Positions 51,131 through 58,730 of a stretch of DNA of 64,000 nucleotides are shown one piece after another. The DNA lies in assembly GCA_964404745.1 (NCBI GenBank), contig CAYOLG010000015.1, forward strand, positions 47,260 through 111,259. Direction: 5' to 3'. The translations under genes were made by a program, and so were the position numbers. The stretch comes from Pelagisphaera sp964404745. Its GTDB lineage: Bacteria > Verrucomicrobiota > Verrucomicrobiia > Opitutales > Opitutaceae. The notes under the pieces were generated by a model. It worked only from the letters and a program-made list of their open reading frames with translations, was not told the origin of the DNA and made no database searches. Each line of letters opens with the position of its first letter. The first letter of the stretch is position 1.

Positions 51131-52045
51131 TCATCGGGAGCCTTCCACGACTTCGTTCATCCACCGCCAAGCTTCAGTCCGGTAGTCACTCGGCAACAAA
51201 GCCCACATGTCGGTGTGGGCGGATTTTGCCAAGGGATGTGGGAACTCGCCAAAAATCTCGATCGTCCTGACATCTATAAAGGTGAAATTCCGCATCGACT
51301 CTAGCCGCTCGCGAACAAAGGCTTCGGAACCATACTTGTCTCCATTCTGGCACACCAAGTAGGGCCGACCTTGAACTCGGTTTAGCCTTACGGTCGCTTC
51401 TTCTCGGTATTCGCTCAATGGCGACCCCCAGTCCGTGCGACCCCACTCTCGGATGCCATCAAAATGATCATGGGTGATGAATCCCGTCCACAGCTTTGCC
51501 ACTTCATTATCGTAAAGCCCTAAAAAATTGACTCCGATGGCTCCACGCGAGAAGCCGCATAGAAAGACCGCCCCGGGGTCCGCATTGTAATCTATTATGA
51601 TGCGGGGAACATTGATTTTGGCGTAGTCCACCGTCGCCTTCTCGTCGCCCCACCAGGTTATTTGGTTTTCCTTTCCATTCTCATGGATGTAAGGCAGGGA
51701 CACCCAAATATATTTCCCGCCCGACAAACCGTACCCCAGACCCGCATCCTTAACTTCTCCAGTAGAACCCGACTTAGGAAAATAGTTTCCCGTGTATTCA
51801 AAAATTATGGGCAATTTCGGGCCAATCGCCTTCCAATCGTCGGGCAGGTAGATGGTGTGATACACTTGGGTGCCAGCATATTCTATGGGCGTAATCTTCA
51901 CTCGCATACCTGCAGATGGCTCCCCGATCGATAGATCAGGAATCGATAGTGTTTCTGGGGATGTTATATCAAGACGATGCATGTCTGTAGCCCAAACGGA
52001 AAACAGGCAAGACACTAAGGCTAGACTCAAATTGGCTTTCAGCAT
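51131..52045 (-). CDS. Secreted alpha/beta-hydrolase, esterase-like
   Basis: 304 residues with a Sec signal peptide (1-20). An alpha/beta-hydrolase core is visible: strand LPIIFEYTGNYF near the N-terminus and the nucleophile elbow GFSRGAIGVNFLG, with Ser in GFSRG; a late His (SAHTDMW) would close the triad. Likely a carbohydrate esterase or related hydrolase in the periplasm. It is transcribed divergently from the PaaX-like regulator remnant, and the long palindrome at 52253-52298 lies between their starts, so the two may be controlled together. Substrate unknown. Confidence 0.75.
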   Translation of the reverse strand: MLKANLSLALVSCLFSVWATDMHRLDITSPETLSIPDLSIGEPSAGMRVKITPIEYAGTQVYHTIYLPDDWKAIGPKLPIIFEYTGNYFPKSGSTGEVKDAGLGYGLSGGKYIWVSLPYIHENGKENQITWWGDEKATVDYAKINVPRIIIDYNADPGAVFLCGFSRGAIGVNFLGLYDNEVAKLWTGFITHDHFDGIREWGRTDWGSPLSEYREEATVRLNRVQGRPYLVCQNGDKYGSEAFVRERLESMRNFTFIDVRTIEIFGEFPHPLAKSAHTDMWALLPSDYRTEAWRWMNEVVEGSR

Positions 52046-52252
52046 TCAGTTTCTGGTTCCTAGAGCACTCTAGCTTAAATATATCTCCCGAAAAGCATTA
52101 TAGAACCCATAAACAATAGGCACTGCTCAGAACACCTTCGTCAGCGCTAATCCAGTATTATACCCACGCTGTCAAAAGAACCTGCTCAACAACCCCTCTG
52201 AATTCTAAACCACTATCTTGGCTAACCTCAGACTCACCACACAACCGACAAG

Positions 52253-52298
52253 ATCTGTGCACTAGAATTGATCACGTGATTAGTTCTATTGCACAAGC
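52253..52298. promoter_or_regulatory. Long operator-like palindrome upstream of the PaaX-like gene
   Basis: Imperfect 46-base dyad centred between 52275 and 52276 with the core TTGATCACGTGAT and outer TGTGCA/TGCACA arms. About 35 of 46 positions match the perfect palindrome at 53159-53206. It stands 54 bases before ATG 52353 and about 208 before the esterase start. A binding site for the adjacent regulator is the simplest reading. The rest of 52046-52352 shows nothing else. Confidence 0.6.
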
Positions 52299-52352
52299 CT
52301 AACACCATCGCCAATATGGTTGTTCCAACTGTTACTCTACGCAAGGAATCAT

Positions 52353-53112
52353 ATGAAGCTTGGCTCCAAATCGCGAGCATTGCTCGATCTCATACTAACA
52401 TCTGGCTTGGACGCACTCGACTTTGCTCGCTATCCATCCGTACGCCTATTAGACGTCGGTGGCTGGAGCGAAACTCGCTACTTGAAGCGTCATATAAAAA
52501 CCTTGCATGAGAAGGGTGGATTGTCTGGGACGACTCCAAAGATACTGGTGAATGAGTATTGAGAGTCACCAATCTCGGAAAACAGACGATTCAAGAAGGC
52601 ATTGATCCAGAAGTGCGCTGGGGTCGCTCACGGGATGGAGAATGGAAATTAATCGCTTTCGATCTTCCCGCTTCCAAACCGTCACTTAGGCGTGACTTGC
52701 TCAAGTGGCTGAAATCTCGTCGATTCGAACGGCTTCAACACAGCCTCTGGATCAGCCCCTATTTTGACGAAACTTGGAATAAAGAGCTAGCTGATTCCAA
52801 ATTCGACCCTTCCGGAGTTTCTTTTTTAAGCGGGAGTTCGTTCGCCCAGAGCTCCGATCAGGGATTCGTGAAAAAATCGTGGAACTTCAAAGAAATCAAC
52901 CGCCGCTACAAAAAGTTGATTTCCATAAAGGTACAAGCGTTCAACAGCTCAATGACTCATTCGGAGCGTGGATACACGAAGAGAGTGCCCTCTGGAGGGA
53001 TGCATATGAAATGGATCCGTTCCTTCCTAATGAGCTACTCCCAAAGGGATATCTAGGTAAGCAAGCTTTCATTTCTCGAAGAAGAATCTTCACTCGGCTT
53101 CGCTCTGATTGA
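52353..53112 (+). pseudogene. PaaX-like transcriptional regulator split over three frames
   Basis: Three reading frames together spell a PaaX-type protein. Frame one, 52353-52562: winged-helix region (KSRALLDLILTSGLDALDFA, ETRYLKRHIKTLHEKGGL). Frame two, about 52559-52925: RVTNLGKQ, then GEWKLIAFDLPASKPSLRRD and RFERLQHSLWISPYF, the Cas2-like middle domain. Frame three, about 52920-53112: ESALWRDAYEMDPFLPNELL, the C-terminal domain. Both junctions are -1 changes; the first overlaps a stop (TATTGAGA), the second is at CAAAAAG. PaaX proteins repress aromatic or related catabolic genes. This may be a decayed gene, an assembly error or, less likely, recoding. Flanked by two related palindromes. 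Confidence 0.65.
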
Positions 53113-53158
53113 GTAGCGCTTACGATACGCTCTTAAGACTGGTTTAGAGTTCCGCTAC

Positions 53159-53206
53159 CATTTGTGCAGTCAAATTGATCACGTGATCAATTTGACTGCA
53201 CAAATG
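53159..53206. promoter_or_regulatory. Perfect 48-base palindrome downstream of the PaaX-like gene
   Basis: A perfect inverted repeat with no loop, centred between 53182 and 53183 on CAC/GTG, with CATTTGTGCAG and CTGCACAAATG ends. Related to the upstream dyad at 52253-52298. It lies between two convergent genes (PaaX-like remnant and RraA-like). It could be a regulator site, a terminator-like hairpin or the edge of a transferred unit; no T run follows. Confidence 0.7.
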
Positions 53207-53372
53207 AAAACCGGGTGTGTTCAGTGGGTCAGCTTTGGGAATGGATGCAGGTTAGGGATAGACAGAGCGAAAGATCCCACGAAATCCGGTGCTGCCGAAA
53301 GCTGGAGTTGACCGGAATTCGTGAGGTCAACTAGGGCTCGAGAATATTTTCGAACTGGTCCCACTTTTCCGT

Positions 53373-54317
53373 CTACCAGGTTCGCTCTTTCAACAGTTCC
53401 TGTATTTGCTCTTTCGGTACGGGCAGACGGTCCATGTGATCTTCGAGCCAATTGGAGAAATCCTTTTCGATTTCATCTGACCATCGCGCATCGATCTGAC
53501 CGGAAGTGTAAATACCTGCTTTAATCCGTTCGAAACCGAACTGGTCGCGCAAGCGAATGAGCTCGGAAGTTTTTACCACTTTCTCTGCTAGGTGAGCGGG
53601 GATCACAATGACGCCTGAACGCTTTCCCAGGATGACATCGCCCGGCATGACGGTTACGCCTCCCACGTTCACCGGCACATTGATCCCGGTTATCATGGAT
53701 GCCCAGTAGAAACTAGGATTCCAGCCACGCACAAAGCCATTGAAGCCTTCGATTTTCTCCAACTGCTCCAAGTCGCGGGCCACTCCATTAAAGAGCACGC
53801 CATTTCCCGAGTTCTCGAAGATATTCGTCCCCAAAGTCGCTCCGATAATCGGACCGCCGTCACTTTGATTGTTGTATACATCCGCTACATACACGTCTCC
53901 CTGCTGCAGCATGCTAATCGGCCAAGTGACCTGACCTCCGGAATGGCCGTCCGCTTGGGCTTGCGTGTCGATGACTTCATTGACGTCTTTCCGCAAAGGC
54001 ATGTACATTGCCGTCATGGCACGACCGCAAAGCACCTCGCCCGGATGAACGTGCTTCCATCCGTCTTCGAATTGATACTCATAGCCTTCATTCTTCAAAA
54101 CCACCCAGGCCGCTTCGATATCCACTAACTTCATACGTACAAGAATGCTGTCTGGCACCTTGGGGCGTCCATTGGGGAAACGTTCTCCTTCCCAATGCGG
54201 CGTGAATGCAATCATCGCTTCCCTATCTAATTCGAAGGGCATAGCTGAAGCGAAAGAAATGCCGACAAACAGGCTGGCGAAGGAAACTACTATTCGTTTA
54301 AGAGCGCTATTAGTCAT
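53373..54317 (-). CDS. Exported RraA-family aldolase-like protein
   Basis: 314 residues from ATG 54317, where a Sec signal starts (MTNSALKRIVVSFASLFVGI, ending FASA); a longer frame from 54365 adds 16 polar residues. RraA/HMG-aldolase fold: GRAMTAMYMP, QGDVYVADV, GGPIIGATLGTNI, NGVARDLEQLEKIEGFNGF and GDVILGKRSGVIVIPAHLAEK. The NGVARD segment holds the Arg-Asp pair that binds pyruvate and metal in 4-hydroxy-4-methyl-2-oxoglutarate aldolases. Members in sugar-acid loci act as aldolases or in unknown steps; export is unusual. Last gene of the minus-strand operon, next to the fuconate-dehydratase-like gene. Confidence 0.82.
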   Translation of the reverse strand: MTNSALKRIVVSFASLFVGISFASAMPFELDREAMIAFTPHWEGERFPNGRPKVPDSILVRMKLVDIEAAWVVLKNEGYEYQFEDGWKHVHPGEVLCGRAMTAMYMPLRKDVNEVIDTQAQADGHSGGQVTWPISMLQQGDVYVADVYNNQSDGGPIIGATLGTNIFENSGNGVLFNGVARDLEQLEKIEGFNGFVRGWNPSFYWASMITGINVPVNVGGVTVMPGDVILGKRSGVIVIPAHLAEKVVKTSELIRLRDQFGFERIKAGIYTSGQIDARWSDEIEKDFSNWLEDHMDRLPVPKEQIQELLKERTW

Positions 54318-54368
54318 TTTGGTTTTTTCTGATGTTGATTTAGACTCGTGGCCATTCGGATTCAAAAT

Positions 54369-55595
54369 TCATACAAAGTCCGAGCTGGATCCCGGTTCTT
54401 GTGGCGTTGCGTAGATACCATCCTGCACTTTGGCTGGATGCAAAAAGTATTTTCGCAAATGCGGTATATGCTCCAAGAAAAGCGCGTCGTGTCCCAGAGC
54501 AATATGGTTGAACAGCACAAGATGCTGATGAATCTGGCCCATATCGCCCACGTGAGGAACAACGGTCAGCCCAAATTTCCTAGCCAGCAGGCTCACGGTG
54601 ATAAACTCGCTGATACCCCCAACCCGAGTGCAATCGACTTGCACGTAGGTAACGGCCTTCGCCTGCATAAAATTCTTGAAAAGCACGCGATTGGAAACGT
54701 GCTCTCCCAAAGCGATATCGATCGGAGCAATTTCCCGGGCCAAGGTCTGATGGCCGAGCACATCATCCGGCTGAGTGGGTTCCTCGATCCAGAATGGCGA
54801 CATGCCCGCCAGGGCTTTAGAAGTTTCGATGGCCTTAGGCACTGACCAGCTTTGGTTCACATCCAGCATCACCCTGGCAGAGTCGCCGGCCGCTTCTCTA
54901 ACCAGATAGGCGCGGCGAACATCCCGTTCGGTCTCTGGCGATCCCACCTTCAGCTTCATCGCATCGAAGCCAGCATCAACAGCCCTCTTGACGTTCTCTT
55001 TTACTTGTTCATCGGAATAGTTGAACCAGCCGATGGATGTATCGTATCCGGGATAGCCGATTTCAATAACGCCTTCTCGAGAAGCCCGTCCGTTTTGATT
55101 CGCATTCAACAACTGGATAGCCTCCTCCCGGGTCAACTCATCCTCCAAGTAACTGAGATCCAGCGTATTGACGATCTCTTCCGGGCTCAGATCGATCAGC
55201 AATTTCCAAAGCGGAACACCGCGAACTTTAGCCCATAAATCGTAGCAGGCATTCGTGATACTCGCTAGGGCCAGGTGAACCATACCCTTGTGTGGACCCA
55301 ACCAGCGATACTGCGGATGATCGGCCATCTGTTTGAAATGAGCGCCGAAATCCGACATCAGCTCCTCGATGTCGTAGCCAAGCAAAGGAGCCACCAAACC
55401 TTCGACCAAGGATCGGATTTCCTGGTTGCCCGCTCCAATGGTGAATACGATTCCTGCGCCGCGAAGCGAATCCGAGCTGTGAAGATAAGTGACGATGTAC
55501 GAGTAAACGGGATCCGTATGTATCGAATCCGTTCCGTCACCCTCTTCGAGCGGGAACTCTTTCACTTCAGTGGTTATGCGTTGAATCTCAGGCAT
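54369..55595 (-). CDS. L-fuconate dehydratase-like enolase-superfamily enzyme
   Basis: 408 residues from ATG 55595, whose A is shared with the stop of the transporter gene (TGATG). The barrel shows the FucD/ENOSF1 signature: GYPGYDTSIGWFNYSDEQVK, Lys214-x-Lys216 in AMKLKVG, Asp245 in MLDVNQSW, Glu271 in FWIEEPTQPDDVLGH, Glu298 in ALGEHVSNRVLFKN and His348 in VVPHVGDMG. FucD removes water from L-fuconate to give 2-keto-3-deoxy-L-fuconate in non-phosphorylative fucose breakdown. Two of three typical partners are missing (fucose dehydrogenase and the usual KDF aldolase); the RraA-like protein and the HpcH/HpaI enzyme may fill in. No signal peptide. Confidence 0.82.
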   Translation of the reverse strand: MPEIQRITTEVKEFPLEEGDGTDSIHTDPVYSYIVTYLHSSDSLRGAGIVFTIGAGNQEIRSLVEGLVAPLLGYDIEELMSDFGAHFKQMADHPQYRWLGPHKGMVHLALASITNACYDLWAKVRGVPLWKLLIDLSPEEIVNTLDLSYLEDELTREEAIQLLNANQNGRASREGVIEIGYPGYDTSIGWFNYSDEQVKENVKRAVDAGFDAMKLKVGSPETERDVRRAYLVREAAGDSARVMLDVNQSWSVPKAIETSKALAGMSPFWIEEPTQPDDVLGHQTLAREIAPIDIALGEHVSNRVLFKNFMQAKAVTYVQVDCTRVGGISEFITVSLLARKFGLTVVPHVGDMGQIHQHLVLFNHIALGHDALFLEHIPHLRKYFLHPAKVQDGIYATPQEPGSSSDFV

Positions 55596-57091
55596 CAAGC
55601 GTATTTCGGAGATCCGTATCTAAATCGCTTATACAGCGGAATGGCAAGCAATACCAAGGAGGCGACTACGAAAATCAAAGAGAATGGTCGTTGCACGAGA
55701 GGAAGGAAGCTGCCGTTCGAGGCCATCAATCCCATTTGCAGATTCTCCTCCGCGATTGGGGCCAATATGAATCCAATAACGAAGGGCGCTAAGGGGATCT
55801 TCATTCGCTCAAAGGCGAACCCGAGTAATCCGAAAAACAGCATCGTCCACACATCGAACATGCGGGTGGACAAGGCGAACGAACCGATAATGCAAAAGAC
55901 CAGGATTACTGGCATCAGCAAGCTGCGTGGCAAAGCGGCCAGGCGAGCGATATAGCGAACGGCCACAAGCATGAAGAGCAACATGAATATATTGGATACG
56001 AACATTGCTCCCATGATGGTATAGACCATTTCCGGATTCTGCTGGAACAGGAGCGGTCCGGGTTGCAGTCCGTGAATGAGCAAGCCGCCGAGCAGGATGG
56101 CATCGACCACGCTTCCCGGAATGCCCAGCGAGACCAAAGGAATCAGGGCCCCACCGATTGTGGCGTTATTAGCCGACTCGGAGGCCACGATGGCTGTCTC
56201 TGAACCGCGGCCAAACTTCTTCTGCTCTTCCGGCTTAGCCAACGATTTGGCAGCGCTATAGGCAGAAACAGAACCGATGTTGGCTCCTATGCCCGGCAAA
56301 ATGCCTATCCATGTCCCAATTACAGAGGAGCGAAGCAGATTCACCGCCTGATCCTTCCAGTCCTTCAAGCTGAACAGCATCTCTCGGGTTCGCTTGAGTG
56401 GTATAATGGTGATCTTCTCGTCCAGCCGGGCGAGGTCGGAAATGATCTGACTGATAGCGAACATGCCGATGAGCACGGGTAGCAGTTTCAGTCCTCCATT
56501 GAGTTCCTCGAAGCCAAAGGTCATACGCAAGGTTCCAGTCGCCTTATCGATGCCCGGCAACGACGCCAGAACCCCCAGCGAGGCAGACAAAAACGCCTTG
56601 CTGATCGATCTCCCCCCTATGGAGGCGATGAGAACGAGGGCTAGCAACACAAGAGCGAAAAAGTCAAAAGGCCCTAGCTTGGTTGAGTACAGGGCTATGG
56701 GGCCGGAAAGCGTTATGAGGAAGAGCCAGGAAATGCATCCGCCTACGAAGGAGGCCGTAATACCCAAGCCCAACGCTCGGCCAGGCCTTCCTGCTTTGGC
56801 CATGGGATAGCCATCCATGGTTGTCATTATCGAAGCGGGCGTACCCGGCATCCGGAGCAAGGTGGCGGTGATCAACCCTCCGCTGATGGCGCCCACATAC
56901 ATGCTTATCAGCAAGATGAAGGCGTTGATGGGATCCATATTGAAAGTGAGCGGCAAGGTCAGAGCGATGAGCATGGCCCCGGTCAGTCCTGGAATGGCTC
57001 CCATCGTAATTCCGAGAATCGTGCCGATGGCGACTAGCATCGCTCCTTGCGGGCTGAGCAAATAAGACGAGGCTGTCTGCAGGGCTTCCAT
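55595..57091 (-). CDS. tctA: Tripartite tricarboxylate transporter large permease (TctA family)
   Basis: 498 residues, about 12 membrane segments. TctA hallmarks are present: GITMGAIPGLTGAMLIALTL, the two repeated GIxxGxxPG-type loops (second: GTWIGILPGIGANIGSVSAY), YVGAISGGLITATLLRMPGT and SESANNATIGGALIPLVSLG. With TctB and the periplasmic binding protein TctC it forms a secondary transporter for carboxylates, here probably the sugar acid handled by the dehydratase downstream. Coupled by one base to that gene. 287 bases containing a long inverted repeat separate it from the upstream TctC-TctB gene. Confidence 0.93.
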   Translation of the reverse strand: MEALQTASSYLLSPQGAMLVAIGTILGITMGAIPGLTGAMLIALTLPLTFNMDPINAFILLISMYVGAISGGLITATLLRMPGTPASIMTTMDGYPMAKAGRPGRALGLGITASFVGGCISWLFLITLSGPIALYSTKLGPFDFFALVLLALVLIASIGGRSISKAFLSASLGVLASLPGIDKATGTLRMTFGFEELNGGLKLLPVLIGMFAISQIISDLARLDEKITIIPLKRTREMLFSLKDWKDQAVNLLRSSVIGTWIGILPGIGANIGSVSAYSAAKSLAKPEEQKKFGRGSETAIVASESANNATIGGALIPLVSLGIPGSVVDAILLGGLLIHGLQPGPLLFQQNPEMVYTIMGAMFVSNIFMLLFMLVAVRYIARLAALPRSLLMPVILVFCIIGSFALSTRMFDVWTMLFFGLLGFAFERMKIPLAPFVIGFILAPIAEENLQMGLMASNGSFLPLVQRPFSLIFVVASLVLLAIPLYKRFRYGSPKYA

Positions 57092-57238
57092 TCTAAGAGA
57101 GTATCCTGTAAGTCAGGATTCGTATCGCAGCTAGTATATTTTGTTTGGGGCAAGGATGCGGATGAGGCGCCAATGCCCGTTGGCCTTGGCCCTGGTCCGT
57201 AACGCAGCTCAAAGCATAATAGCCCGCGGCCCTAATGG

Positions 57239-57345
57239 GTTTCCTGTCAGATGGGCCCGGCGCTGTGTTTGGCGAATGGGGGATAGCCATTCCATGGATA
57301 CCCCACCATACGCCCGCCTTGCGGCAGACCCATCTGACAAGAAAC
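57239..57345. repeat. 107-base inverted repeat within the Tct operon
   Basis: 17-base arms GTTTCCTGTCAGATGGG and its inverted copy (one mismatch) at 57239-57255 and 57329-57345, with a second inner pair (GGCGAATGGGG, CCCCACCATACGCC). The foot is not GTAG, so this differs from the REPIN-like elements. It lies between the TctC-TctB and TctA genes and could tune their relative expression. Confidence 0.7.
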
Positions 57346-57378
57346 GATACATATTCTGCCTTACAGAACACTCTCATG

Positions 57379-58710
57379 CTACGGCAAATCGATGGTAAAG
57401 AGTTGGGTGAAAATGTAGTGCAATCCGAAGGACATCAACAGCGCGACTTCCGCAATGGGAATCCACTTGTTCTTATCCATGCGAGTGAGAAAGAGTCCTG
57501 TCCCGACAACAAAAAGTATAGTGGCCCAAACAAAGGGCAGAACGCCCAGCCCCATGAGCAACACGTAGGCCACCGTCATCGCCAATGTTCCGACGGCATA
57601 GTCGTACCGCATGCGATTGCTCGACGCCAATTCCGGATTAGACGGTTTCAATCTGAAATGATTGACCACTACAACCCCGATGAACAACAGGACGAAGAAT
57701 ACCGTCCACCTTTCGAAGTCTGGGAGCTCCACCCGATGCTCAGGCTTTATTTTTCCAAAGGTCTCCATTCTATCGTCGATTCGTTTACTCAATTCCTCGC
57801 CAACGATAATGCGGGGCAGGATCTGCAATTCCTGAGTCCGCTTGAGCACATAATCCGATTGCATGACTTTAGCCATAACGTCGGCAAAATAGCTGACGAT
57901 CGAGTCGTCCGTGCCTTTGGGGAACCACCAGTAGTGCAGGTTGGCGCTGTAAACCGGGAATCCAAGTTCTTCGCTAGTGGGAATGTCGGGGATCGACGCC
58001 ACACGCTCCTCGCCCAGATAAGCAATGGCTTTCAAGCCGTTCTGCTGAAAACGAACGTATTCGCCCACAGACAATATGATAACGTCAAGGTGCCCACCCA
58101 TGACTCCTGCTAATCGATGAGCTCCCCCACCCGTTGCCACAAAGCGAAAACGGGCTCCGGGCAAAGTGTTCTCGAGCATGATGGCTGAGAAATGCGTCGG
58201 CGTATTCAAATTGACACCGAACTTGAGCGTCTCGGGCTCGGCCTTCGCGGCTCGCATCAGCTCCTCTAGCGATTGGAAGGGCGATTCTTCCGAGACCAGT
58301 AGCACGACGCCAAACTCGCCGGTTGCGGCAGCCACTTCATAGTCATCCGGACCGTTTGGCGACTGGCCATTGGACTTGGCAACCATCAGAGCTTCATGGA
58401 GGCATAGGACTGTATAGCCATCTGGCCGGGCGTCTTTTACGTAGCTGCTGCCAATCGACGTTCCTCCGCCTGGCTTGTTCACGACTACCAGCGGTTGGGG
58501 CATCAATTCGTAATCATTGATGGCCTTTTGGACGATTCTCACAAAGGTATCGGATCCCCCGCCCGGCTGGAACGGGACCACGACTCGAATCGGCTTCCGA
58601 GGATAGTCCACGCCCATGCCCGTACCGAGTTTGATGTACTGGAAAATCGACAATACAATCAATGCAGCGATGACGACATGCCTCGCCGTATTCGATTGCA
58701 ACATGCTCAT
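57379..58710 (-). CDS. TctC-TctB fusion: membrane-anchored binding protein with small permease
   Basis: 443 residues. Residues 11-30 form an N-terminal membrane anchor or uncleaved signal; 35-320 are a Bug/TctC solute-binding domain (YPRKPIRVVVPFQPGGGSDT, VVVNKPGGGTSIGSSYVK, FSAIMLENTLPGARFRFV, GGGAHRLAGVMGGHLDV). Residues 335-443 hold four hydrophobic helices in the manner of TctB (RWTVFFVLLFIGVVVVNHF to LLMSFGLHYIFTQLF). TctC and TctB are normally separate proteins, so this single chain tethers the receptor to the small permease. TctA follows on the same strand. Probably imports a carboxylate sugar acid. Confidence 0.87.
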   Translation of the reverse strand: MSMLQSNTARHVVIAALIVLSIFQYIKLGTGMGVDYPRKPIRVVVPFQPGGGSDTFVRIVQKAINDYELMPQPLVVVNKPGGGTSIGSSYVKDARPDGYTVLCLHEALMVAKSNGQSPNGPDDYEVAAATGEFGVVLLVSEESPFQSLEELMRAAKAEPETLKFGVNLNTPTHFSAIMLENTLPGARFRFVATGGGAHRLAGVMGGHLDVIILSVGEYVRFQQNGLKAIAYLGEERVASIPDIPTSEELGFPVYSANLHYWWFPKGTDDSIVSYFADVMAKVMQSDYVLKRTQELQILPRIIVGEELSKRIDDRMETFGKIKPEHRVELPDFERWTVFFVLLFIGVVVVNHFRLKPSNPELASSNRMRYDYAVGTLAMTVAYVLLMGLGVLPFVWATILFVVGTGLFLTRMDKNKWIPIAEVALLMSFGLHYIFTQLFTIDLP

Positions 58711-58730
58711 ATTGAATCGCTAGCCGACCG

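Noticed and set aside
52900..52940. Programmed -1 frameshift in the PaaX-like gene
   Set aside because: CAAAAAG resembles a slippery heptamer, but a second shift is needed elsewhere and no stimulatory structure was seen; decay or assembly error is simpler.
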